Shown here in pieces: positions 9,123 to 16,892 of a stretch of 36,587 nucleotides of DNA. The notes below the pieces were generated by a model. That model made no database searches. It was not told the DNA's origin and worked only from the letters and a program-made list of their open reading frames with translations. Source of the stretch: Acidobacteriota bacterium (GTDB lineage Bacteria; Acidobacteriota; Terriglobia; Bryobacterales; Bryobacteraceae); NCBI GenBank assembly GCA_016201205.1, contig JACQDF010000082.1, positions 1-36,587 on the forward strand, written 5' to 3'. The translations under genes and the position numbers were made by a program. How positions within the stretch are numbered: position 1 is the first letter of the stretch; each line of letters starts with the position of its first letter.

Positions 9123-10949
9123 ATGCGAAAGAGATATCTGTGTGCGGTGTTGGCTGCCGGAGCGTCCTGGCTGGCGTTGGGGCAATCGTCGCGGCCGCGC
9201 CTGCCTCAAACACGCGACGAAGTGGCGCGGCCCGGTGGAAAGCTGCCGGGGAATCCCAGGATCGCGCTGCTGAAGATCGCCGAAGGCTTCAACGATCCGA
9301 CCAATGTCGGTTCAGCGAATGACGGAACCGGGCGGCTGTTCGTCACCGAGCGTGTAGGGCGCGTGAAGATCGTCAACAAAGACGGCTCGGTGAACAAGGA
9401 GCCGTTCCTCGATCTGACGAACATCAATCCGCTGGGCAGCGATGTGCAGACGGGCTTTGTCGAGCAGGGGTTGTACTCGATCGCCTTTCATCCGAAGTTC
9501 AAGGAAAACGGCTATTTCTACGTGCACTACGCGTCGCTGCCGTTCAATGGCGACGGCATGATCGTGCGCTTCCAGGTGGATCCAAAGAGCCCCAACAAGC
9601 TGACGCCGGAGCGAACCAACCAGACGGCAAAAGTCCTGCTGCGCATCGAGCAGCCGTACTACAACCACAACGGCGGGCAGATCGAGTTCGGCCCGGACGG
9701 CTACTTGTATATCGGCAGCGGCGACGGCGGCTGGGAAGGCGATCCGCTTGATGCAGGGCAGGATCTGAGCACGCTGCTCGGCAAGATTCTGCGAATCGAC
9801 GTCAACACCTCCGATGACGACACCATTCCGTACAAGATTCCGAAGACGAATCCGTACGCGCGCGCCAGGGACGAGCGGCTGATGCAGCTTTTCGGCATCA
9901 GCGAAGCGGATTTCGCCAAGGTCCGGACCAGGGTGCGGCCGGAGATCTGGGCCTACGGCTCGCGTAATCCTTACGAGTTCTCATTCGATCCCAAGAGTGG
10001 AGATCTGTTCATCGCCGACGTGGGGCAGAACCACTGGGAAGAGATTCACTACCAGCCGGCGTCGAGCAAAGGCGGCGAGAACTACGGCTGGAACCGCATG
10101 CAGGGAAGCTGGTGCCATCCGATGACCGGACCCAACGACAAGTGCCCGCAGGTCGGCGTCCTGCCGGCGGGCGAGTATCCGCACGAGGTCCCCTATCCCG
10201 GCGCGCAGCCGCTTCGGGACGGGCACGGTTGTTCCGTGGAAGGGCTCGGTGTGGCCAACTACGGCGGCATGCGAGGCGTGTACCTTGTCGGCGACTGGTG
10301 CTCGGGGCGCGTGTTCGGGCTCGGATGGGACGGGAGCAAGTGGCAGTTGCAGGAACTGGCGCACACCAATCTGCAATTCACCGCCGGCGGGAATGGCGAA
10401 GACGGATCCGTGTACGCGGTGAACTGCTATTGCTTCTATACGTCGGACCGCGGGCCGATGGCGAATCCCCCAGGCGCGCTGTGGAAGATTGTCCCGGCGA
10501 ATGAAGTGCCGCGCGGTGCGGAGACGGCGCGTACGGTGCAGCAAGTGACCGAGGTCACAACGCCCGGTTCGGGCGCAGTGGCGTTTCTGCATCCGCTCGA
10601 CAACAAGCCGATTCCATTGAACATGCATCCCAACGAGACGATCACCCCGCAGGTGGGCGCATTTCAGAAGACCGGAAAGAATCCGTATCGAGGGAACGCG
10701 CAAGCGATCGAGGCCGGCAAGAAAGTCTACATGCAATGGTGTGCGTCGTGTCACCTCGAGAATGCGACCGGACGCATGGGCTCGAATCTGGTGGATGACC
10801 AGTTCAACTATCCGCGGGTGAGCACCGATGTGGGCGCGTTCGAAGTGATCTACGCGGGCGCGGCCGGCGCCATGCAGGCATTCGGCAACCGCATCACGCA
10901 GGACGACATCCTGAAGATCATGGCGTACATAACCAGCCTGCGCCGGTAG
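9123..10949 (+). CDS. PQQ-type glucose/sorbosone dehydrogenase fused to C-terminal cytochrome c
   Basis: A 608-residue periplasmic protein. The signal peptide (MRKRYLCAVLAAGASWLALG) is followed by a six-bladed GSDH propeller of about 450 residues with the family's marks: LKIAEGFNDPTNVG, GLYSIAFHPKFKENGYFYVHY, YYNHNGGQIEFGPDGYLYIG, SGDGGWEGDP, IWAYGSRNPYEFSFDP, FIADVGQNHWEEI and GENYGWNRMQG. Residues about 530-605 are a class I cytochrome c: heme site CASCH, and a likely axial methionine in AMQAFGN. The fusion predicts oxidation of an aldose or similar sugar with PQQ and direct electron transfer to a covalent heme, passing electrons to the respiratory chain. No PQQ synthesis genes are in the window. 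The ribosome binding site is weak. Its stop lies 1 bp from the stop of convergent fdhE. Confidence 0.9.
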   Translation: MRKRYLCAVLAAGASWLALGQSSRPRLPQTRDEVARPGGKLPGNPRIALLKIAEGFNDPTNVGSANDGTGRLFVTERVGRVKIVNKDGSVNKEPFLDLTNINPLGSDVQTGFVEQGLYSIAFHPKFKENGYFYVHYASLPFNGDGMIVRFQVDPKSPNKLTPERTNQTAKVLLRIEQPYYNHNGGQIEFGPDGYLYIGSGDGGWEGDPLDAGQDLSTLLGKILRIDVNTSDDDTIPYKIPKTNPYARARDERLMQLFGISEADFAKVRTRVRPEIWAYGSRNPYEFSFDPKSGDLFIADVGQNHWEEIHYQPASSKGGENYGWNRMQGSWCHPMTGPNDKCPQVGVLPAGEYPHEVPYPGAQPLRDGHGCSVEGLGVANYGGMRGVYLVGDWCSGRVFGLGWDGSKWQLQELAHTNLQFTAGGNGEDGSVYAVNCYCFYTSDRGPMANPPGALWKIVPANEVPRGAETARTVQQVTEVTTPGSGAVAFLHPLDNKPIPLNMHPNETITPQVGAFQKTGKNPYRGNAQAIEAGKKVYMQWCASCHLENATGRMGSNLVDDQFNYPRVSTDVGAFEVIYAGAAGAMQAFGNRITQDDILKIMAYITSLRR

Positions 10950-10950
10950 A

Positions 10951-11508
10951 TCACAACCCGACCAGATTCGGGAAGATCTTTGTGTAGCCCTGATCGAGGG
11001 CCCAGACATCGAGCGGCTGGGCGGCGATCTCGTCGGCCTCGGGGATGATTTCCGGATCAGCGGCGAGATCCAGGATGTGGAAGTAAGTCTTGCACGTTTC
11101 GCACAGTTGTGTTCGAACGGCGGGAAATGCTTCCGCGGAACCGAACGTGATCTTGTCACTGCCGCACGCGGGACACTTCGTGCGAGGGAAGGACCATTCG
11201 TGGCGGCAGAGGGCACAGGCGAGCGAGAGCGCTTTGCCGTCGCCTTGAGGGCGGAGAACACCGAGCTGGGGGACATGTTCGCAGGAAGGCTGCGCCTCGG
11301 TTTCGCGGAGGATGCGGTCGAGATATTCCGGCGCCAGCGGAGCGGGCGGCTGCGGCATGTCTCCGCTGCCGGCCTGGAATTCGGAGACGGCTGCGAAGTA
11401 GACCAAAGCCTCACGCGAGGCGGGATAGCGATCCGCGAGTAGGCGCGCCCGGGCGGCGCGTTTCCAGAAGCGCTCAGCGGCGATCGAGATCACGGTACCA
11501 CTTGGCAT
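10951..11508 (-). CDS. fdhE: Formate dehydrogenase accessory protein FdhE
   Basis: About 185 residues with the FdhE C-terminal half: a rubredoxin-like double knuckle formed by CALC, CPACGS and CETC motifs, followed by YFHILDLAADPEIIPEADEI and the terminal LDVWALDQGYTKIFPN. FdhE binds the catalytic subunit of Tat-exported formate dehydrogenase in the cytoplasm and is needed for active enzyme. It is much shorter than the enterobacterial protein of about 300 residues, mainly at the N-terminus. The open frame runs back to 11556; I chose ATG 11508, which overlaps the gamma subunit gene by 35 bp, while GTG 11493 is also possible. It is the last gene of the operon. Confidence 0.85.
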   Translation of the reverse strand: MPSGTVISIAAERFWKRAARARLLADRYPASREALVYFAAVSEFQAGSGDMPQPPAPLAPEYLDRILRETEAQPSCEHVPQLGVLRPQGDGKALSLACALCRHEWSFPRTKCPACGSDKITFGSAEAFPAVRTQLCETCKTYFHILDLAADPEIIPEADEIAAQPLDVWALDQGYTKIFPNLVGL

Positions 11509-12085
11509 GGTGAGAAGCGGCCCAGCGCGGCGTGACCCAGCCGCGGGCCATGGCACGGAGCGCGCCCGGCACGACGAGCGTGGTCATGTAGATGTGCACG
11601 ATGATGCCGCCGATGGAAGCGACAGCGGCCACCGGATGCAACAGCACGGCTGCCAGGCGCAGCCCGCGCGGCATCCATTCGGGGAACCAGAGGACAAGGC
11701 CGCTCGCAAACAGCAGCAGCGCGCTCGAAGATTGCAGCCAGAAGAGCATCTTCTGTCCAGCGTTGAAGCGGCCGGCGGCCGGGACGCCTTCTTCCTGGTT
11801 CATGGCGTACTTGTGCGAGACGGCGAGCCAGCGGCGGTCGTCAGCGTCGAGCTTCATCTGCGCGGCCCAGTTGCGGAAGATGAACGCAAGCAGAAGGGCG
11901 AATACGATGCCGCCGATCGGATGCCAGCCACGCACGGTTTCGCCGCCACCGAAGACGGCGGCGAGCCAGAACATGCGGTGGGACCAGAGCGCGAGGCCGG
12001 TGAGCGCTGAGTAGAGGAAACTGAGAGCGACCATCCAATGGGCGATGCGCTCGGTGGAAGTGAAGCGCTCAATTCTCTGCTTCAT
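11474..12085 (-). CDS. fdnI: Formate dehydrogenase gamma subunit, cytochrome b556
   Basis: A 203-residue inner-membrane cytochrome b with four hydrophobic helices. The histidines expected to bind the two b hemes can be seen in RIAHWMV (helix 1), GWHPIGG (helix 2), LLHPVAAV and IVHIYMTTL (later helices), matching the FdnI pattern. It takes electrons from the beta subunit and reduces quinone near the cytoplasmic face. The length is close to that of known FdnI/FdoI proteins (about 210). The start overlaps the end of the beta gene by 17 bp, which indicates translational coupling in one operon. Confidence 0.92.
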   Translation of the reverse strand: MKQRIERFTSTERIAHWMVALSFLYSALTGLALWSHRMFWLAAVFGGGETVRGWHPIGGIVFALLLAFIFRNWAAQMKLDADDRRWLAVSHKYAMNQEEGVPAAGRFNAGQKMLFWLQSSSALLLFASGLVLWFPEWMPRGLRLAAVLLHPVAAVASIGGIIVHIYMTTLVVPGALRAMARGWVTPRWAASHHAKWYRDLDRR

Positions 12086-12863
12086 CGTGCGCCTCCTTCG
12101 GCCCGACTTTGATGTAATGCACCAGCGCGGCCAGCAGGCCTCCGAAAAAGACAGTGTTGCCGAGCCACTTCAGCGGCCCTTTCCATAGCGACACGGTCCA
12201 GGGGATGCGCGGGTCTTTGGGCAAGCCATAATCCTGCGGCCGATCGGCGTGCTTGAGAACATAGAGGACGTTCGTGCCGCCGACGCCGGGGCCGTCATAG
12301 ACTCCGGCATTTGCGAGGCCGTCTTTGCGCAACTCTTCGGCGCGCTTCTCAGCGAGAAACTTCAGATCATTCCGGCTGCCGAAGGTGAGGCAGTTGGTGG
12401 GGCACGTTTTGATGCAAGCGGGTTCGAGCCCGGCAGCGACACGGTCCGAGCACAACGTGCACTTGTAGACCTTCCTGGTCTTAGGGCTGAGGCGCGGGAC
12501 ATCGAACGGGCAACCGGTGATGCAATAGCCGCATCCGATACAATTTTCGTGAACGAAATCGACGATGCCGTTGGGGCGCCGGACAATGGCGCCGGGCGCA
12601 GGGCAGGCTTTGATGCAGCCGGCATCGGCGCAGTGCATGCACTGATACTTGGCCATCAGCCAGTGCTGTTCGCCGTTGATGTCGTGTTCAGAGAACTTGA
12701 TCAGGTTCCAGAAATTGGGAGCGAGGTCGGGCAGCGTCTGGTACGTATTTCGGAAAACGCCGGTGGTGAATTCCTGGTCGTTCCATTCCTGGCAGGCGAC
12801 TTCGCAGGCCTTGCAGCCGATGCAGAGCGTGGTGTCGACGAGTTTGGCGACGGTCTCGATCAC
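12069..12863 (-). CDS. fdnH: Formate dehydrogenase beta subunit, four [4Fe-4S] clusters
   Basis: A 264-residue ferredoxin-type subunit. Four cysteine sets are visible: CIGCKACEVACQEWN, CMHCADAGCIKACPAPG, CIGCGYCITGCPFDVPR, and CTLCSDRV followed by CIKTCPTNCL. A single C-terminal membrane helix (WLGNTVFFGGLLAALVHYI) anchors it to the gamma subunit, as in E. coli FdnH. It wires electrons from the molybdenum site to the b hemes. The start is a GTG whose GTGA overlaps the alpha stop by 4 bp, so translation is coupled. It is somewhat shorter than E. coli FdnH (294), the difference being in the loops and tail. Confidence 0.93.
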   Translation of the reverse strand: MIETVAKLVDTTLCIGCKACEVACQEWNDQEFTTGVFRNTYQTLPDLAPNFWNLIKFSEHDINGEQHWLMAKYQCMHCADAGCIKACPAPGAIVRRPNGIVDFVHENCIGCGYCITGCPFDVPRLSPKTRKVYKCTLCSDRVAAGLEPACIKTCPTNCLTFGSRNDLKFLAEKRAEELRKDGLANAGVYDGPGVGGTNVLYVLKHADRPQDYGLPKDPRIPWTVSLWKGPLKWLGNTVFFGGLLAALVHYIKVGPKEAHDEAEN

Positions 12864-15853
12864 ACCTTCTCCAGGTTCACCAGGAAGCCCTTGTACTCGG
12901 GCGTTCCGGAATTCGGGTCGTAGACGGACGGAGTCAGGTTGTTGACGAGAGGCCCGCGGACGCGGCCGACAAAGCCCCAGTGGATCGGGATGCCGATTTG
13001 ATAGATGGTTTTGCCTTCGACTTTGAGCGGGCGGATGCGTCTGGTGACGAGCGCCGGGCCTTCGACGGAGCCGCGGGCGGAGGTGACGCGCACGAAATCG
13101 CCTCCTTTGATCCCCTTCTCGCGCGCCAGCTCCTCGGGCACTTCGACGAAGAAGTTCGATTGCAGCTCGCCGCTGGCGTGCATGTGCTTGGTCCAGTAGT
13201 GGAAGTGCTCAGTGAGGCGATAGGTGATGGCGACGTAGGGATAATCTTTCGCCGAGCCGAGTTTGTCAAGCGCGCCCTGGAAGACGGACGCCAGTGGATT
13301 GCTGGAGACTTCCTTGTGCAGCGGATTGGGAACAGGCGACTCAGCGGGCTCGTAGTGTTCGGGAAACGGCCCTTCGAGGAGATCGGCTGCGAAGAGTTTG
13401 GCGACGCCCTCGGGCAGCATGATGAACGCTCCGAAGTCGGAGGGTTTGGCATCGGCTTTGTAATCGGGCGTATCGCCGGTCCAGCGGACGCCGTCCCAGC
13501 GGATGGAGGTGCGTTGCGGATCCCAGCCTTTGCCTCCGGCGTCGGAGGCGGCGCGGTTGTAAAGGATACGGCGATTGGCGGGCCAGCTCCAGGCGTAATT
13601 GGGAAACAGGCCGAGGCCGGTGGGATCTTCCTGGCCGCGACGCGCCATCATGTTGCCGGCCTCGGGCCACGAGCCGCAATAGATCCAGTTGCCACACGCC
13701 GTCGAGCCGTCGTCTTTCAATTCGCCGAACCCGTTGAGCTGCTTTCCGGCAAGGTCGCGGCCGTTGACTTCGCGGGCCACTTCTTCCAGCGACGGGCTGA
13801 GCGGATTCGCGTAATCCCAGCTCATCTGAAGCAAAGGCTGCGGCGCTTTGCCGCCTTCTTTTTCGTAGAGCTCGCGAACCTTGAGGAAGAGACGAGCGAT
13901 GATTTCCTGGTCGGGTTTGGCCTCGCCGGGCGGAGGCACGGCGGCGCTCTTCCATTGAAGCCAGCGCGAGGAGTTGACGAATGCTCCGTCCTTCTCGGCG
14001 AAGCACGCGGCCGGAAGCAGGAAGACTTCGGTCTGGATGCCGGCGGGATCGATAAAGCTCGAATAATACTTCTCGCCCAGCTTCTTCGCATTCCAGAACG
14101 CAGCCGTTTCCGTCTCGAAATTCTCGACCACGATCATCCACTTGAGCTTCGAGAGCGCATCGAGCATCTTGGGCGTGTTGGGACCGTTGGCGACCGGATT
14201 CATGCCGAAGCTGAGGAAGCCTTCGATCGAACCCTTGTGCATACGATCGAAGAAAAAGCCCCAACTGTTGTTGTCGCTTTCACCGATCTTGGGGAGGTTG
14301 TGGTAGCCGAAGCCGTTTTTCCTGGCGGCGTGGCGGCCGTAGTAAGCCTTCAGCAGGCTGGTCATGAACTTGGGCGTATTGCTCCAGTAGTTCATCGAGT
14401 TGGGCCGCAGCGGCTTGGGTGTGTTCGCCTTGAGGAATTCGTCGAGCGAAGTGTGGTTGGCGCGCGGGAGCCGGAGATAGCCGGGCAGATTGTTCCAGGA
14501 ACCCATGTCGGTGGAGCCCTTGATGTTGGCATGCCCGCGTTGCGCATTGACGCCGCCGCCGGGGACGCCGACGTTACCCAGCAGAAGCTGGAGCATGGCG
14601 GCGGTGTGAATCAACTGGACGGCGTGGCTGTGCTGGGTCCAGCCGAGAGCATAAAGAATGGTGCCGGACTTGTCAGGCCTGCCGGTGGAGCAGATGATAG
14701 CGGCGGCGCGATTGAATTCCCCGGCGGAACAGCCGGCGATGTTGGCAACGGCTTCCGGCGTGTAGCGCTCGTAATGCTTCCTCATGAGCTGGAAGACGCA
14801 GCGCGGGTGTTCGAGAGTGGGGTCGACTTTAGCGAAGCCTTGTCCGTCTGACTCATACTGCCAGGTGGAGCGGTCGTAGGTTTTCTTTTCCGCGTTCCAG
14901 CCGCTGAAGTGGCCGTTTTCAAAGCCGAAGCCTTCCTTGACGAGGAACGAAGCGTTGGTGTGCAGCTTGATGTAGTCCGCGTGATAGAGCTTGTTTTCGA
15001 GCGCGTAGTGAATGAGGCCGCCGAGGAACGCGATGTCGGTGCCGGCCCGCATGGGGACGTAGCAATCCGAGACGGCGGCGGTCCGGTTGAAGCGCGGGTC
15101 GATCGAAACCAGCTTCGCTTTGCGGCGGCGTCTTGCCTCCATGACAAAGCGGAATCCAACGGGGTGGTTTTCGGCCGGGTTGCCACCCATGACGAGGATG
15201 ACGTCGGCATTGACCACGTCGGTCCAGCCGTTGGTCATCGCCCCGCGTCCGAAGGTGGCGGCCAGACTGGCCACCGTGGGGCCGTGTCAAAGACGGGCCT
15301 GGTTTTCGTAAGCGGCGATGCCGAGCCCGAAGCGGAACTTGCTGATCAGGTAATTGATCTCGTTGGTGTCGGTGCAGCCGCCAATGAGGGCGAGGTTCGG
15401 GAGGCGGTTGACGGTGCGGCCCTGGGCGTCTTTTTCTTCGAAGCCGCGGTCGCGGGTGTCTTTGATGCGGCGCGCCATCTTGTCGAGCGCTTCCTCCCAC
15501 GAGATGCGGGTCCAGGCACTCGATCCCGGCGCGCGATAAAGCGGGCGCGTGAGGCGGCGCTCATTGACGACGAATTCCTTGAGCGAGATGCCTTTCGAGC
15601 AGAGGGTGCCGCGGTTGATCGGGCTGTCAGGGTCTCCTTCGATGTGGACGACGCTGGGCTGGACGTTGCGCGCTTTATCGCCGAGGGTGTGGATGACGAC
15701 CGAGCAGCCGACGGCGCAGTAAGGGCAGACGCTGTGAGTCTGGGTGGTGCGGGAGATCTTCAGCTCGCGAGCGGCGGCGATGGCGGGCTTGAGGTCGAAT
15801 CCGAGCGCAGTGGTGGTGAGCAGGAAGCTGCGCCGTGAGACCGAATCACCCAT
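12860..15853 (-). CDS. fdnG: Formate dehydrogenase-N type alpha subunit, selenoprotein (TGA = Sec189)
   Basis: A 997-residue catalytic subunit if the TGA at 15287-15289 is read as selenocysteine. The N-terminus is a twin-arginine signal (SRRSFLLTTTALG), so the folded enzyme is exported. A [4Fe-4S] site follows (CPYCAVGC, then CSKG). The frame before the TGA ends ENQARL and the same frame resumes HGPTVASLAATFGRGAMTN, exactly the context of Sec196 in E. coli FdnG (NQARV-U-HGPTVASLA). After it come molybdopterin-binding motifs (VMGGNPAENHPVGFRF, SIDPRFNRTAAVSDCYVP, LGWTQHSHAVQLIHTAAMLQ, GNVGVPGGGVNAQRGHANI) and the C-terminal MopB domain. It oxidises formate in the periplasm and passes electrons to beta and gamma. 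An AAGGA stands 6 bp before the ATG. A simple two-ORF call would split or mis-annotate this gene. Confidence 0.93.
15254..15275 (-). promoter_or_regulatory. SECIS-like hairpin downstream of the Sec codon
   Basis: Starting 11 nt after the TGA, the minus-strand RNA has an imperfect inverted repeat: GGT...ACC at the base, an upper GGCC/GGCC stem and an apical AGUCU loop, with a small 3' bulge. Bacterial SECIS elements sit at this distance inside the coding sequence; the loop of E. coli fdnG and fdhF is the similar GGUCU. The exact fold was judged by eye, not computed. Confidence 0.75.
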
Positions 15854-15862
15854 GGGAATCCT

Positions 15863-15874
15863 TACAAATTTGTA
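15863..15874. promoter_or_regulatory. Palindrome TACAAATTTGTA before the formate dehydrogenase operon
   Basis: A perfect 12-bp palindrome begins next to the ribosome binding site of the alpha subunit gene and 10 bp before its ATG. It may be an operator or part of the promoter. It does not match the FNR consensus (TTGAT-N4-ATCAA). No other strong feature stands out in the 163-bp divergent gap. Confidence 0.35.
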
Positions 15875-16016
15875 TCACAACCGGATTGCAGATGCTGTAG
15901 GTTAGGGGTAGAAGCGCAAAGGCCGCGCCCCGCGGCGTGATAGCCTTGTGGAACACCGGAGTGTCCCTCCCGCGGTTGCGGTCCGTTTTGCGCGTGTTGA
16001 TTAGAAGCGCAACGGT

Positions 16017-16889
16017 ATGGAAGAGCAGTACGAGCCCGTCGAGATCCCCATCACGGACGTCTTCGATCTGCACAGCATCCCGCCGCGCAACGCCAAGGAT
16101 GCCGTCGAGGCGTACCTGGAAGAAGCCCACCGCAAGGGGCTGAAGGCGCTGCGCATTATCCACGGCCGCGGGATTGGCGTCCAGCGGGAGATGGTGCGCC
16201 GTGTACTCAGCCGCACTGGTTTTGTAAAATCTTTCTCTGATGCTCCCGTGGAGGCAGGCGGCTGGGGGGCGACAATCGTTACCCTATATGATGAACGGAC
16301 AAAGGAGGAGCCAATGATTGCTGCAAGGGAACTGGGCGAGGAGTTGTCGGACCTGGCAGCTCTGTATGAAGCCGTTCTGTACGATGCCGAGTCGCTGGCG
16401 GCAAAATTGTCAAAAGAGCAGTTCAACTGGCGCGAGCAGCCGGGCCGCTGGTCGGTCGGCGAATGCCTGGATCATCTGTGCCGCTTGGATGGCCTGTATG
16501 CCGGCAGGATCAGCAAGGCCATCGAGCGTGGGCGGCGCGAGCGTGAGTTTGGCACAGGCCCATTCAAGTACGGGTGGCTGGAATCTTACATGTTGCGGAA
16601 CATCGAGCCGCCGGCGAAATTCCGGGTGAAGTCACCAAAGGCCTTCCGGCCTGCCCCGGAACTCGACCCGAAAGAAACCCTTGGCCGCTTTCGAACGCAC
16701 AACCGCCGGCTTCGAGAGTTGGTGCGCGAGGCGGCGGGGCTGAATCTGCGGAGGATTCAAGTGAGCTCGCCGGTCACGAAACTATGGAAGTGGTCCCTCG
16801 GTGTGGCCTTGGCAGCGTGCGTGGCGCATGACAGACGCCACATTCATCAGGCTTTGCAGGTGAAGGCGCACCCGGATTTCCCGCGCTAG
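16017..16889 (+). CDS. Smr domain-DinB/YfiT-like fusion protein
   Basis: A 290-residue frame joining two families. Residues about 5-97 are an Smr (MutS2 C-terminal) domain: DLHSIPPRNAKDAVEAYLEE, then RIIHGRGIGVQREMVRRVL and FSDAPVEAGGWGATIVTL; the HGRG loop is the expected nuclease or nucleic-acid-binding motif. Residues about 110-285 are a DinB-like four-helix bundle: WSVGECLDHLCRLDGLY near the start and HDRRHIHQ near the end give the usual metal-binding histidines. An internal ATG at 16314 (residue 100) has a strong AAAGGAGGAG before it, so a separate DinB protein may also be made. No stop separates the domains. The first start has only a weak ribosome binding site. The gene is divergent from the formate dehydrogenase operon and converges with the FAD gene, 3 bp apart. 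Confidence 0.8.
   Translation: MEEQYEPVEIPITDVFDLHSIPPRNAKDAVEAYLEEAHRKGLKALRIIHGRGIGVQREMVRRVLSRTGFVKSFSDAPVEAGGWGATIVTLYDERTKEEPMIAARELGEELSDLAALYEAVLYDAESLAAKLSKEQFNWREQPGRWSVGECLDHLCRLDGLYAGRISKAIERGRREREFGTGPFKYGWLESYMLRNIEPPAKFRVKSPKAFRPAPELDPKETLGRFRTHNRRLRELVREAAGLNLRRIQVSSPVTKLWKWSLGVALAACVAHDRRHIHQALQVKAHPDFPR
16301..16316 (+). promoter_or_regulatory. Internal ribosome binding site inside the Smr-DinB gene
   Basis: AAAGGAGGAG lies 3 bp before an in-frame ATG (16314-16316), exactly at the Smr/DinB boundary. It is the best Shine-Dalgarno match near this gene and far better than the one at its first start. Confidence 0.6.
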
Positions 16890-16892
16890 CCT

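Noticed and set aside
11490..12085. Separate small frames within the gamma subunit region
   Set aside because: They are alternative frames of fdnI, which has the full heme-ligand pattern.
12980..14851. Long plus-strand open frame (623 codons) opposite the formate dehydrogenase gene
   Set aside because: It is antisense to a clearly recognised enzyme, has no family motif and owes its length to high GC at third positions.
15287..15289. Premature stop making the formate dehydrogenase alpha gene a pseudogene
   Set aside because: The frame is the same on both sides, all motifs are intact, the stop is TGA at the known Sec position, and a SECIS-like hairpin follows.
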